This document shows, in pieces, positions 23,901 to 35,399 of a stretch of 60,000 bases of DNA. Below the pieces are notes generated by a model that searched no databases, was not told the DNA's origin, and saw only the letters and a list, made by a program, of their open reading frames with translations. A program made the translations under genes and the position numbers. The DNA is from Membranipora membranacea (taxonomy: Eukaryota; Bryozoa; Gymnolaemata; Cheilostomatida; Membraniporidae), in contig OU612066.1 of assembly GCA_914767715.1 (NCBI GenBank), forward strand, positions 27,752,283 to 27,812,282. The letters are read 5' to 3'. Each line of letters opens with the position of its first letter. Position 1 is the first letter of the stretch.

Positions 23901-26900
23901 GCAGAACGCAAAGGAGACAATGGAGAGAACAGAAACAGATGCAGCAAATCTCATAACCACAGCCACTGTCCCGAATGAGGATGATCTCCCATCTCTTGAT
24001 ACACTGTTGAGAGCAGACAACAGTGTGAAGACTAAGCTAATCTGTAAAGGTGAGTTATAACAGAGAGACTGCTCTGTAAAGCATGGTATACAATCACCAT
24101 GGTTTTTAAACTCAGAATTTGATCCCTTAATAGAACTGCCCTCCTTGATAACAATCTTTTTAACACATTCACGAATGTACTATGATATTTGTTTATGCAT
24201 GGTGTTATGCGTCTTTTGTGACTTGAACAGAGTAATAATTTTGATTATAAATATATATAAGTGCAACAAAACCAAATTACTTCCTAACTTATGCCTTTCT
24301 CCCTCTAAAAGATTCCACAAATGATCATGATGAGCTTGATGCGAGTGAGGGGGAGGGGCAGAGCCATGATGCAAATATAATGAATAAAACTAGTTCACGG
24401 GATTCTTACTCAGAGTCAACGAGAGCACAGTAAGTAATAGTAGTCATGTTTAATGTAATTTGTTTTTGATTTAATCTTGTTTCTTGTCACCCTTTGATAG
24501 GCGATCACAAAAAATCACAAAGCAAAAGCGTCTTTAAATAAAATATAGGTGTTTGAACATTGAATGAAAGCTGCTGTTTCCCGTATTGCAACCAGTGCTG
24601 TCTGATGTATGCTCTAAATGCACAACACATTATTGCAGGATATTTGAGCGGGAGACATGGTTGAGAAAGGTTGTCAATGCCATCAGTGAAGAAGAGGTGA
24701 GATGAGATAGGAGAGATATACACCCGAGGGTGCTGGGTGCTGGAACAATCAACAATGAAAGCTCCCCCAGTGGGACTCGAACCCATAACTCCTGCGGCAC
24801 TAATCGCCTGGCAGTGAATAGCAAGCGCGCTAACCGATTGCGCCATCTCACCATCCCCAAAAAAGAATGGGTCGATGGCGCTAATTAGATAGCCCGCTAT
24901 TCACTACTCGGAGATACCATAAAGTTATTTTTATCCACTCAAATTGCCACTGTATTAGTGATTATTGTCAGTTGGACTAAAAGTTTGTTTAACCCATAAA
25001 TTTATTAATAATGGATGATAAAAGATTTTTTGTTAATAACTCTATGGTTTCACCTTATGAACATTGCTACTCATTATTACCCAGGCTATATCCATGGGTT
25101 TTTTGAGCGTAGGACCAAGGCAATGTTGGTGCCGGAGATGCAAGTGGAAATTTATTTCAAACAATTCCCACTACAAGATCAGAGCATTAAAATCATTGGT
25201 AGATGTGGTATTTGTAAACCTCATATCATCAGGCTGGCTTATGTATTCAAAGTCTGGAGTGAATGCATGTTGCTAGCATTATCGTTAATTTTTATTGCAA
25301 GACAGTTTTGGCAATTTTAACATCATATCATAATGTTATTGTATATACTTGATCGGAAAACCAATAGATGCAGTTGTATCCAATTAAATTTCATTCCAAT
25401 AATTACAGGTTGAACGACTTATCAGAGCAGGAGAACACGCCCACGATGTTATTTGCAGAGACCGGTCACATACAGAATTTGGACCTCTTGTATTTACTAA
25501 TGAGGATCTGGTAAGTTGCTGTGTCAATTCCCTCTACTGGCTGAACAAGTTAGCAATGTTGGATAACCATTGCTACCCATACATTCATCATCTTAGATTT
25601 CATTTGGCATGTCCCCATAAGAGAAACCACCAAAATTTATTGCGAGCTAGGTGTAGAGATCTGGGCAATTAGGTGCTGAGCAGGCTGTTCCCTAAGTTGG
25701 AGTAACCCAACCATTGATTTTTATTACAGGTTTTGAAGCCTGACAGAAGTAATAAGTTAATACTTAATAAATAAACACAATTTATATATACGTATATTTT
25801 TAATATAAACGTATAATTATATATACGGATACACATTATAATTATTTCCTTATACAGATTATGGAGCTTTCTCAACTCGTGCGTAGAGTGGGAATTCGTG
25901 TCAACAATGTGAAACCTGTGGACATCTTTGCATTCGAAGTCGTATTTAGCTTTCTGTCTGGTATAGGACATCCCTTATACCTAAGGTGATCTTGCTTCTG
26001 TACTCACAAATGCCTTGTTTTACTTTTAGTAACAATAATTAACCTTTGTGAATTGAAGATAAACCGCATTATCATTAAAATAGGTAACATTACAGACCAG
26101 CCTGACTTTGTATTGTTAGCTTATTGTTAGCGTATTGGTAGCTTATAATCAAAGTTCTAGTGGTAGGGTGAGCTGTTATCATTCAAGATAAATTTATGAT
26201 TATAATAATGTAAGGATGCACCAGAGTTCAACATCTCTTTCGGCTTCCTCTGCGCAACACATACATAGAACATATTTAAACATACTCATCAACTGTTATA
26301 TTCTGTAACAACAGCTCATAATTAATGCCATAAAGACAGTTGACAACCTAAAATACGACGAAGCCTTCAAAAAGTATCTGGATGTTGGACATACAGATGA
26401 AGAAGACGAGGCACTTGAAAGGCAGATTAGCAAAAATGCTAAAAGAGTAGATCCGGAAGACAGGGCACATTACATCGAGTTATTGGGACTACCTCCTTCA
26501 ACTCCTCAAATTGTCAGGTATGTTCAACTTAAAAATATGTCTGGTAAGACGTATAGATTTCAAGTCAATCAAATCTTGCAGAAAAACATCTCCATTTATC
26601 GAAATCTTCCGTAACATAATATAAACTCACCAGCAACAGCGACATAGCAAACCTGGAAAGAATATTGACACACATAAAACATTTCCCGATGAACCATAAA
26701 AATATAAACCAAACAACGCTATGTGTTTACCCTGTAAGAAATAACAAATTTGTTCACCACATAAGCAGCACTTAGGGTAACACAGAGTTCACTGTTCACA
26801 GCTTAATGATCCATTTATAAAGAAAACCTTCAGCCAATTGTCAACCTAGCAGCTCAAGCACCTCATACTAATTCTGACTGAAATAACGGCGTTTAATCCT

Positions 26901-27188
26901 TGACATTTTCTGCCTTTTTTCAGCAGCAATCGGATTTCAGTGCAGTCCTCCCCAGAACATAGATAATTGTATAAATATGATATGATCCCACATAAGAAAA
27001 GTTTACATCATCTCCCAAGTTACCCTACATTATACAAATTACATTGGTAACTTTTATAATTCTCTTTTTTAGAATCAAATCAAGATAACCTTTCATCATT
27101 CCTCCACAGAGACGAAGTTCAAGAGCACGATGACCTTTTACATCACTATGATCTCAGTAATGACGTCGCTTGTGATAAATTGTATTAG
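17273..27188 (+). CDS. MULE transposase-SWIM-Ulp1 protease fusion gene (19+ exons)
   Basis: Overall entry. Exons: 17273-17410, 17797-17963, 18246-18592, 19095-19366, 19796-19974, 20551-20837, 21059-21222, 21786-21908, 22221-22265, 22570-22677, 22987-23056, 23364-23467, 23817-23897 or 23905-24049, 24312-24429, 24639-24696, 25409-25510, 25858-25941, 26315-26517 and 27110-27188 (stop TAG). Every junction has GT-AG ends and matching phase. The order is a short N-terminal region, a DDE transposase core, a SWIM zinc finger, an Ulp1/SENP cysteine protease, and an acidic tail. All catalytic residues I can locate are present, and no terminal inverted repeats were noticed around it. This suggests a host gene captured from a transposon rather than a recent insertion. 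A spliced autonomous element is possible. The start codon is not identified. Confidence 0.8.
18246..19974 (+). CDS. MULE (Mutator-like) DDE transposase core, three exons
   Basis: Exons 18246-18592, 19095-19366 and 19796-19974. The core shows LIDATYNVNNSR (first catalytic Asp), YWMSDDSVAQPAAIRQVYP (second Asp) and, across the next splice junction, GCNILLCSFHNTRFW, the C-x-F-H box of MULE transposases. It ends with TNNGLERLNRTFKQ, which places the catalytic Glu in the usual T-N-N-x-x-E setting. A Lys/Glu-rich insert (DEKEVELNEAVMEELFLS) sits between box and Glu. The family cuts and pastes DNA through a DDE RNase H fold; here the triad appears intact, so activity is not excluded. Confidence 0.85.
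20551..20837 (+). CDS. SWIM zinc-finger exon
   Basis: The exon follows ATACAG and completes the split Arg codon from 19974. It encodes LHEKPRWFIEKALRVGQND, VYELDDEGRCPCPAYKHNG and SICKHVLAHANEQG: the C-P-C then C-K-H spacing is a canonical SWIM zinc finger, which commonly follows the MULE transposase core and binds DNA or protein. The donor T|GTGAGT leaves phase 1, matched by the acceptor before 21059. Confidence 0.85.
21059..21222 (+). CDS. Basic linker exon between SWIM and protease
   Basis: The reading frame gives VDLDVDGNIEGHSTDLDS and then a basic stretch, KYHRRPFMKAKHAKRQQ, possibly a nuclear localisation signal. No domain is recognised. It joins phase-consistently to both neighbours, giving an intron of 221 bp upstream. 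Confidence 0.65.
21786..23897 (+). CDS. Ulp1/SENP-type cysteine protease domain (peptidase C48), six exons
   Basis: Exons 21786-21908, 22221-22265, 22570-22677, 22987-23056, 23364-23467 and 23817-23897. The start LYESDLKTLSSAEYI then DTIVDACLSIM matches the Ulp1 entry (x-D-L-x-x-L, then I-x-D-x-x-I). PITRHFYVG supplies the catalytic His, HVVWIADSLP the Asp, and CEYQQDGVSCGLHVIK the oxyanion Gln and nucleophile Cys. The family removes SUMO/NEDD8-like modifiers from proteins. The reading RAINLVRDFANYPLH after the Cys exon is a natural end of the fold, terminated by TAA at 23895-23897. All catalytic positions are kept. Confidence 0.85.
22733..22770. repeat. GAT trinucleotide microsatellite
   Basis: About ten GAT/ATG units in the intron between exons 22570-22677 and 22987-23056. 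Confidence 0.9.
23905..27188 (+). CDS. Acidic C-terminal extension of the transposase-protease gene
   Basis: Exons from 23905 on read NAKETMERTETDAANLI, DSTNDHDDELDASEGEGQS, IFERETWLRKVVNAISEEE, VERLIRAGEHAHDVICRD, ELSQLVRRVGIRVNNVKP, AIKTVDNLKYDEAFKKYL and, last, DEVQEHDDLLHHYDLSND before the stop. The start of this part uses acceptor AATATGCAG|AAC, phase 0, which can join directly to the protease Cys exon. The donor at 25941 (GTC|GTATTT) is weak. No known domain is recognised; the part is mostly helical and acidic and could bind a partner. It could alternatively be a separate downstream gene. Confidence 0.6.
24722..24911 (-). mobile_element. tRNA-derived SINE, family A, copy 1 (intronic)
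   Basis: On the minus strand an A box (GATGGCGCAATCGGTTAGCG) and a B box (GGGTTCGAGTCCC) lie in tRNA spacing. A leader of about 60 bp before the tRNA part contains CTATTCACTACTCGG on the plus strand. Related copies are at 30590-30717 and 33409-33588. It lies in the intron following exon 24639-24696. Confidence 0.8.
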
Positions 27189-27189
27189 A

Positions 27190-29695
27190 AATTATCAGGA
27201 GCGTAGAAGAAGAATAAAACTTATGGTGCAAAAAAAGTGGAGAGAGGGTTCGAAAAGTAAAATGAAAAAAATATTCGTCTGAAATAGAAAAATTGTAAAA
27301 AAACTTAACAGGCATCCCAGAAATCGTTCAAGAGTAATTTTGACAAATTAGGGGGAGAGTGAGGGGGACACCCTCCGCATTGGTGGCAAAATTTTCATGA
27401 GTACGGGTAAGGCTAGGGTTTGAGATCTATACTTATTGGTCCAGAAAACAGTTACAATTATCCTCCTGTCTAATTCTGTCTTATACGAGTAAACTTGGTA
27501 TTCTATTCCAATAAAACCCTCATTAAATGTCCCCCCCTCTCCTCGCAAAAAAATATAATGTGTTAATGGTCACTGAAGGAAAGGAAAGATTATCAATGCA
27601 CAAGAACCAATACCAATACTTTACCTCCTGACAATAACAGCATTATCTAGATCTGTTGCCGAGTCGAAAGCGGGTCGTCAGCCACAAACTGAGCCGGTCA
27701 ATGTCTTTCACGAGTTAAGTTGCAGTGCGCCCAGTCTCAGCCTTTGGCTTGCAACTGGGCCGTACCACTTGAAGCACCCCAGCCACCAGACTGATGCAAG
27801 TTACGAGTTCACACAATATTTTGTACTTGCTAAAAAGACATTTAGGATTCAAATTAAGGCTGTGGGCAGTTTACCATTGTTGCTGTTTCAAAGAACATCA
27901 TTGCTTTTCAATTGCCTCATTATAATCACAGAGTAAAGATAGATATCTCTGTGTTATAATTATACTCTCGATTGGCACGCTAGTGTTGAGACATTTTCAC
28001 AGGCCAATACAGGGCATTTCATATTGATCAATGTCCTGGAGTTTTTCATTAACAATGTCAAAGTAGATAGTTGATGAATAAAAAATGATAGGTTGTCATA
28101 CCACACTGCTACTGCAAGTTAGTGCATGGTACATGTAAATCATAAGACCATCTACTACAGCAATGCCTGGGATGGTGTCAAATTGAGGTGTTGGCAAAAG
28201 ATAATCTGAAATGGTCATCTGCAGCCAACTTGAGTCGTAGCAAGTAATTTGATACATTTCATTTCAGAATCATCTGATAAGAGGATCAGTTCAGAGCCAG
28301 TGGATTTTTTAGCTAGCTTTGCTGCAGGTTCATGCAAAGCTTATGACGAGAGGCAACATCACTGCTAATAACTTGATGGATACATGATGTGATTGACGTA
28401 ATAGCCCCTGGGCTGTCCTACTATTTGTACTTGAACTGGTGAAAGTAAATTTACTCTTGGTAAACATTGGTCACAGACAAAAATGAATATTCTATTATAT
28501 AGTACAGCATGTCAAGTATGTGAAATCATGAATAGGTTAAGATGATAATAACATTTAAATAACCTCTGAAGCTGCATTCTCATTGGCTAGTTCCGTCTCC
28601 TTTTTTATAAAGAAAAAACAACTCTTTGGGATCAAAATCTTACTTCTACACATCTGTAGAGTACCAGGTATAGTGAAACTGTCAAGTATATTTGAGACAT
28701 AAAATCTGTGAAGTATGATCTGCCTTTTTGTGTGCTACTAGGTAGAGGTAAAGTAGAACCAATCTATCAACTTATCAGTACAGCTCACATTATTGAACTA
28801 AACCTACTAGAAGAGTATTAGCAAGGACTCCTTGGTATTAGCAACTGATAAGTGGTCAATCGAGGAGCTGTAATGTCCAATAGAAAATAATGAAAAAAAA
28901 TGCACTGGACTTAGCCATTGTTCCCTAAACTTAATAATTAAATATTTCGGATCATTAGAAAATTTGATTCACATGTTATTATGAATATTTTTGTAACTTT
29001 GTTCAACATCATTGTACTAAACAATACATTGACTTGACTTTGGAGCTAGTTTATGACAAACTTGTAATTCTTGTGAGATTCCTTGATGTGACCGAGTGGT
29101 CAGATAATGAAAGATACATGTAGTTTGTGTGCACTGATAGAACATTCACTGATGTAAATGTCACTGGCTTACATAATATGTAAGGGTGATACATCAAGAA
29201 ATATAGACCAATCATGAACGACACAATAATATCAAGAGTTATACCCACATGAGCAGAAAGGAGACAACCTTTGATAGCTGTATCTATTATGGCTATTGAT
29301 TGAGGTTTCAATGTGAGTATGACGTGAACATATTAAGAGTGTATACATATTCAAATACAGGGTATACTATTTGTTGAATGTGTTTGATGATGAAATCATA
29401 GGTTCCTTACTAGTGTTGGCTGATTGTCTGGGTGAATAATGGAAGGCATTACCAGCATGAATCTTGACTGATAGAGGTTTTCTCGAAGCTGTGTCAAGAG
29501 TATTATATCACATCTTATTCAGGAGTCTTGAGGGAGCTTTCGAACAATCGCTTCTCGGCCTATTGACAGCTTGCTGCAGACCTAGTTCAGTAGGTCTTCC
29601 ATAGCCTCAAATATTTAAGATGTATACTAGTTTTTAAGATGTATCACATTCTCAGTATCGGTTGAGAAGTAGCCATACACCTTCAGTCAGGTGTT
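27190..29695. other. Intergenic DNA downstream of the transposase-protease gene
   Basis: No conserved coding pattern or RNA gene was found on either strand. Confidence 0.4.
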
Positions 29696-29699
29696 GATG

Positions 29700-30590
29700 G
29701 TTAAATAGTGAACCAATTCACATCTGAAACTGTGTTGGCTCTCTGGCTACGTGTTCAAGATCCTGAGCCATCCACCACTGTCATTGCTTGTATTTGCCAT
29801 CATCCTAGCAGTGACGATGACCTTCTCTGTCCTTTACGGAAGATACTTTATGTAGGCTATGGTCTATATTACTCTAGCTCTAACATCATGATAGTAGTGG
29901 GTTTCAATATCATTCCATTGGTGTTTTTCTGTTCACAGTTCAGCCTCGACTGGCATTATCTATTCAAAACCTGTAAGAGGGGAAAAGATAGACCTGGACA
30001 TATTGACTTCACGAAACAGGTCTGTAAAGCACCGACTCATTTTTACATGACACACGTGATTATTGTAAGTTACTTGATAGCCTGCACACAAACTAAACTG
30101 CGCAGAGTGTTGATTGATAAGCAACTGACTTTCTCCAACCATATCAAGAGTGTATTTAGAAAACACGGCAATAAACTGTATGCTATGCGAGAACTCAACC
30201 AACTAAGTCTAAACACATCTGGGCCGCTATTGTATACTTCAACTAACGTCAGGTCAGTGCTGACTGAAGCTCTCTTGTTATTGATGCAAGCGAAGACCAA
30301 ATGATAAAATCAAATGCCATGCACTAAAAAATCACCAATCCCCACACATCATTATGAAGACGCTTTCATCAGCCATGCCATTGCTCCAATCGCCAGTTTA
30401 TCACAGCTGTCTGTTGAGATCTGCTATGGATAATATCTTCTTATTTTCATCTCACCCACTCCGCCCTTCAATACAACTGGAGACTGGCAGAAAGATGTGT
30501 GTGTCGCTGCAAACACAAAGGTCGAGAGTCATAACTCAGAAAATGCAAAAATTTCTCTTTTGCACTTGAAATCTGCCCTAAGGGGATTCC
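29700..30590 (+). pseudogene. Internally deleted LINE fragment
   Basis: FTSETVLALWLRVQDPEP and TTVIACICHHPSSDDD fit the LINE endonuclease region. After a non-matching stretch, LIDKQLTFSNHIKSVFRK and GNKLYAMRELNQLSLNTSG fit the region after the reverse transcriptase core. Everything between, including the catalytic box, is missing. The tail continues with frame breaks to about 30590, where SINE sequence begins. Confidence 0.7.
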
Positions 30591-30717
30591 TACCCACAGT
30601 CGCCTGGCAGTGAGTGAATATCAAGCGCTCTAATCAATTGCGCCATCTGGCCATCTCACCACCCTGAAAAATAATGGGTTGATAACACTAATGAGTATGC
30701 CCGCTATTCACTACTCA
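30590..30717 (-). mobile_element. tRNA-derived SINE, family A, truncated copy 2
   Basis: Same order as copy 1 (A box GCGCAATTGATTAGAGCG and leader ending CTATTCACTACTCAG on the plus strand), but the B box half is absent, apparently at the junction with the LINE fragment. Confidence 0.75.
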
Positions 30718-30719
30718 GT

Positions 30720-33078
30720 GTTATTTTCTCTTGTCCCATAGGACATTCTACTGCACCATCCCCACACTATGCAACTGCATACTTGTTAGGGTTATTGACC
30801 TTACATTGCCCATTGCTGGGACCCCTTGTGGTGAGTTTTTTAGCTGTCTTTCCAGCTCTTCAGCATTTATTCTTCACATGCTGGCTAATGACATCGTAGT
30901 TGTAAGCTCACATTTTATGCACTATGAAACAATGATGTTTAGCATACATATTTAATTTTCTCAGCCATTCTTTCGAAGCGTTGGTTTGTGTGTCAGCTCT
31001 GCTCAGAGAAATAATTAGGCTGGCATATTGCATACTGGCTGGAATCGAGATTAAATGAAAGCAAAGAGTTGTTCTCACTTGGCTCATCAGAGGATAACTC
31101 CCTTAAATGTTGAATGCAAATTCACTTTAATATTACGGATGATTTAGTAATATCATTGATGACGAATTGACACTTCTCTGCAATGAAATTCTTTGATAGC
31201 TTTATGTAAACCCGGCATTGTCAATCTACAACTTGATATTGCTATCCTTATCCCATTTTAACAGTCGGCAGCACAATTTATTACCCCGCTCACATTAGTG
31301 GCATTCTGCAATCAGTCCTTGCTCCATACTTGGTAGCTGATAAGGAAGTCAATGTGCAATTATCATCATGACACAAATTTTTCAAACCGAACTACATTCT
31401 GACATTTACAAACAAGGCGATCAGTGATGAGGTTGGTGAGCAGTGCAGATAAGAAATCCACTGTAGTACGAACAAACGAACGTAATATACATTGCGTGCA
31501 GTGATACGCCCATCCCTGTCATACATCAGAAGAGGTTAAGCTTATTAAACTATTCTCCGCTTAGATTCTAGCACTATTCTATGACCGCAATACCTGATTG
31601 GAAACTGGTTGCTATATGTGACCGAGATATATATATTCTTTGTGGATTCAAGAGAGACCAGTGAATGTTGGACATCTCAGCACGATTCAATTGTTACATA
31701 TATGTACTTACCAACCAAAAAACCATCTACAAACACTGTGAGTATTCAATCTGTTCTTACATCTTAACTTTTTGTGTATACTATTTAACCTGTACCTGTA
31801 TATAGGCACACTCAGTTCACTCATGTAGCTGAGTACAGCACCGTAAAGTCCTGTGTATTACAGAGCATAACACTAAGCACATTTATGACATATATATTGT
31901 TTTGTTATGTGATGGAGAAATGATATTATCAAGAGTGACAAACTTGACTACAAGATGATTGGTGCACTGCATTACCAATCACGGTTACCAAAGGGCCCTA
32001 AAACTACCATTTGATCACACAAAAAAGTTGTGCTGTAAATAACACATGATTTTTCTCGTCAGTGTTTGGTAAAATTTGTCCCGAAACTAGCTCTATACAA
32101 ACTGCTTTCTTCTGCATCCCAGTCAACTATTGAATTCTGAAAACCATACAAACAGTGGCAAGCACAATCGAAATTGGCAAAACTGACAATACTTGCTCAA
32201 GAAGAAAGGCGGTTATTTTTGCACAAAGATAGGGATGACAAATTATTTTGTATTTAGCTGCATGCAGTTGGGGATTAACTTAATGGTAGTCTGAGCCCCC
32301 CAAACTTATGCCCCTTGCCCGACGGTCCCCCGGCGAGGGAAAGTCGTAGAACAATGCAGGATCTAGCTGGAGTTGTCTGCTCTTGAGTGTTTTAAGTTAA
32401 TCAAGGGGAGCACTAAAACTGCAATATCTATTGATTTCTATTCATGCCACCTACTATATTGCTCCAGGTATGAGAGTTTTCCAGTCAGACTCTGGGAAAA
32501 GTAGCCTCATGTTTGGGAAATACCCCCATGAGCAGAGATATTCACTGCCAAGTAGTGAAGAAAATGTCAACCAGAATTTCTTTCATTATGAATAAGGGCG
32601 TGATTTATGACATTGACAAAAGGTCATACAATGTGTATTATTGGACCCTTGGCTACATGAAGTAAGATTAATGTAGAAGTAATGAGAGGAAAAATCCAAG
32701 CAAATCCTGCAAAGTGCATAGACTAACTTAATGGTCATCTGATATTTTTCCAAATTCAAATTAGTTTATGCTGGGACAATTCATTTGAAGCACTTTACAA
32801 AATATTGTAGAGCCTAGCTGTGACTTTTTCAGTACTGGATGTAGGTTCTGCAGCTCAATAGAAATACCAACTTGATGCCTGTGGTTAGTTCAAGTTTTAT
32901 ATTGTTGTTTTGAACAGGTTAGTGAATCAGGAAATCCTCGAGAGTTACGAATAATGAGCCATCTATGCTCCGACTCTAAGAGCCTCAAGGTTTGCACACA
33001 ATAGCAATTTCGGTTGGTTGAAGTTAATTTGAATTTTGGTGGTTTGTGGGTAGGGAGAAGCCGAGGTAAGTTCCTCGA
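30720..33078. other. No gene recognised
   Basis: Long stretch without supported features; open frames are short and match no family. The 5' exons of the nucleotidyltransferase-TPR copy at 33771 may lie within it. Confidence 0.35.
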
Positions 33079-33081
33079 GAA

Positions 33082-33150
33082 GAGCAAGAATTAAACCCGG
33101 GACCTCTTGCTAACGCAAGAGATGTGACCATTTGCGCTATCAAAGCATGT
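33082..33150 (-). mobile_element. tRNA-like sequence, probably SINE head
   Basis: The minus strand reads an A-box-like TAGCGCAAATGGTCACATC and a B-box-like CCCGGGTTTAATTC. Between them is a perfect 7-bp anticodon-type stem (CTCTTGC and GCAAGAG), but its loop has only four bases. The acceptor stem does not pair well, so a functional tRNA is unlikely. Confidence 0.5.
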
Positions 33151-33408
33151 GTAATAGACATCTTACTGTATTTGTAACAGGCATCCTATCCGGAATTTTA
33201 CTGCTTTTTTACAGACATCTTACAGCTTTTGTATTACTTTTCTCTTACTAATAAAATGAAATTTTTGAGAACATATACTAAATATACACTCACTACAAGG
33301 GGTCCCAGCATTGGGCCATTAAACGACAATGACCCTAACACATAGGCTGTGTTACATAGGGTGGCAATGGTGGATTGGAATGTGCTGTGTGATGAAGGAA
33401 CACAACTG

Positions 33409-33588
33409 CGAGTAGTGAATAGCAGGCTATCTCATTAGCGCCCTCCACCCATTCTTTTTTGGGATGGTGAGATGGCGCAATCGGTTCCCGTGCTTGCTAT
33501 TAACTGCATGGCGATTAAGTTGTGTGTTTTAGTTCCGCTGTGGAATCTTTCAAGGTTGATTGTTCCAGCCCCCAGCACCCTCGGCTGG
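33409..33588 (+). mobile_element. tRNA-derived SINE, family A, copy 3
   Basis: Begins CGAGTAGTGAATAGCAGGC and continues with GATGGTGAGATGGCGCAATC (A box). The B box is degraded (TGTGTGTTTTAGTTCCGC) and the tail is CCCCCAGCACCCTCGG. It is the opposite orientation of copies 1 and 2. Confidence 0.75.
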
Positions 33589-35399
33589 TCCCTATCCTAT
33601 ACAGCCACTCATTGATGACGAGGGTATAGGCTTCATATTCTTTGTCCTAAAATATCTGGAGGCAGTATCAAGACCATAGCATTTCAAATAACTCGTCCAA
33701 AGTTTTATGAGCACTACATAATTAGTCTATACTCATAATGAGATAAAGAACAAAATGATGATTGTTGTAGGTGGCCATCGACAACTTCAAAGATGTCTAC
33801 TTCTGACATGGAAAATTCAATTTGGAAGTCCAAGTGCCACATCTCATCAATCTTGGGAAACATTATGAAGAGAAGTATAGGAATAAGAAATGCTGGACAG
33901 ATTGTCTCAAGGTAAGTATCCAAAATCTCATTAAAAATTTCAAAGCGTTGTAAGAAAATCCTCTGATATTTTATGATTGCCTGGCTTTTCTGATACAGGC
34001 ACACTCATTATTCAACTCAGCCTTGAGGAGGAAGCATGATGATAATTTGGGCAGAAGGGTTTTTGAGCTTCAGCAGACTTACTGGGGAGATAAGAGCAGT
34101 GTCAGTTACGAGCGGCAAATGAAAATAACCACAGAGCTTAAGGCTAACATAGAACTTATCAGGGAGAGATTCAGAAACGAGAACAAACAAGCTGCATCAT
34201 TGGTGAGTCAGTTCAAGGTAGACGGTAGCAGTGATTCTGCTGAACTGCAAATTGAGTATTACTCACTGATGAAGGGCATATCATTGGACTGTTCGGAGTC
34301 AATGAGGGAATTCGCAGCAAAAATAATAGCGCTCAGCGTCCAAATCCTGGCCATCCCAGCTCCTTGTGTATTCACAGCAGTAGCTATTGGGTCACTGGCA
34401 AAAGGGGAGGCAACACCTTACTCAGATATTGAGTATATGTTTCTCACCAAGAGTAAAGCTCCAGAGACTGTGAGATATTTTGAACATCTCGCTGTTACCA
34501 CATACTTCATGATTGGTAACCTGGGTGAGACAAAGCTGTCCTATATGGATATTGAAGAGCTCAAAGGCTGGTGTGACGATAGAGCCAAAAACGGGTTCAA
34601 AATTAACGGCCTATCTGCAGGAGCAGGAAACATCCAAACGGGCAATGGGTCAGTTGGTACGAAAAACTGCTACATCGTGACACCAGATGAGTTAGCTGCG
34701 AGATACAAATATACACTCGATAACCCAGATGATGAATCACTGAGGGGTGATATTACAGCTATGCTGACTTACACTAAACCATTGTATACAAACCAGAAAG
34801 AGGCTGGTGAGAGTCCGCTGACGAAATTTGTTAATTTGATCGGTCAAATGGAGATTAATGAGGCTAGAAGATCTGCAAACGTGTCAATGCTCCGATCAGA
34901 TGCAGAGAAATTCAATTTTGTCCCAGACTATAGTTTGGTGAAAATAGGCTACAATGCAGATGTAAAGAAAGAGCTTTATCGCTTTCCGACGATAATGGCC
35001 TTAGATATCGCCCTAGTCTGCGGTCATAATGAAACGTCATCATGGGAGACAATAGAGTCTCTGAATAATAATGATTACATATCAGAGTACTTATGGGATT
35101 CGCTGAAATTTTTATTAGCCGCTGCCACATATATACATCTAGCAACGTACCTCTATCATGACTCTCATGATGATCGAATGTCCATATCGCCGACAACTCT
35201 TCAAGTTAACAACTCAAAGCTCAACCAGTCGCTAGGGCATTGGTACATCCCTATAGGTCTGTTTTCAAAGGTGTGTGTAATCATGTGTCCGCACAAGGAA
35301 TTCTTAGCCCATACAAACTTGAATGCCAATGTATTGAAGGAGATAAGTGTTATTTCGGATCCATGGTGGACTACAATAAAGACACTGTACTATTCTGGT

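Noticed and set aside
33082-33150. Functional tRNA gene
   Set aside because: Internal boxes and an anticodon-type stem are present, but the loop is only four bases and the acceptor stem does not pair, so it is called a SINE-like remnant.
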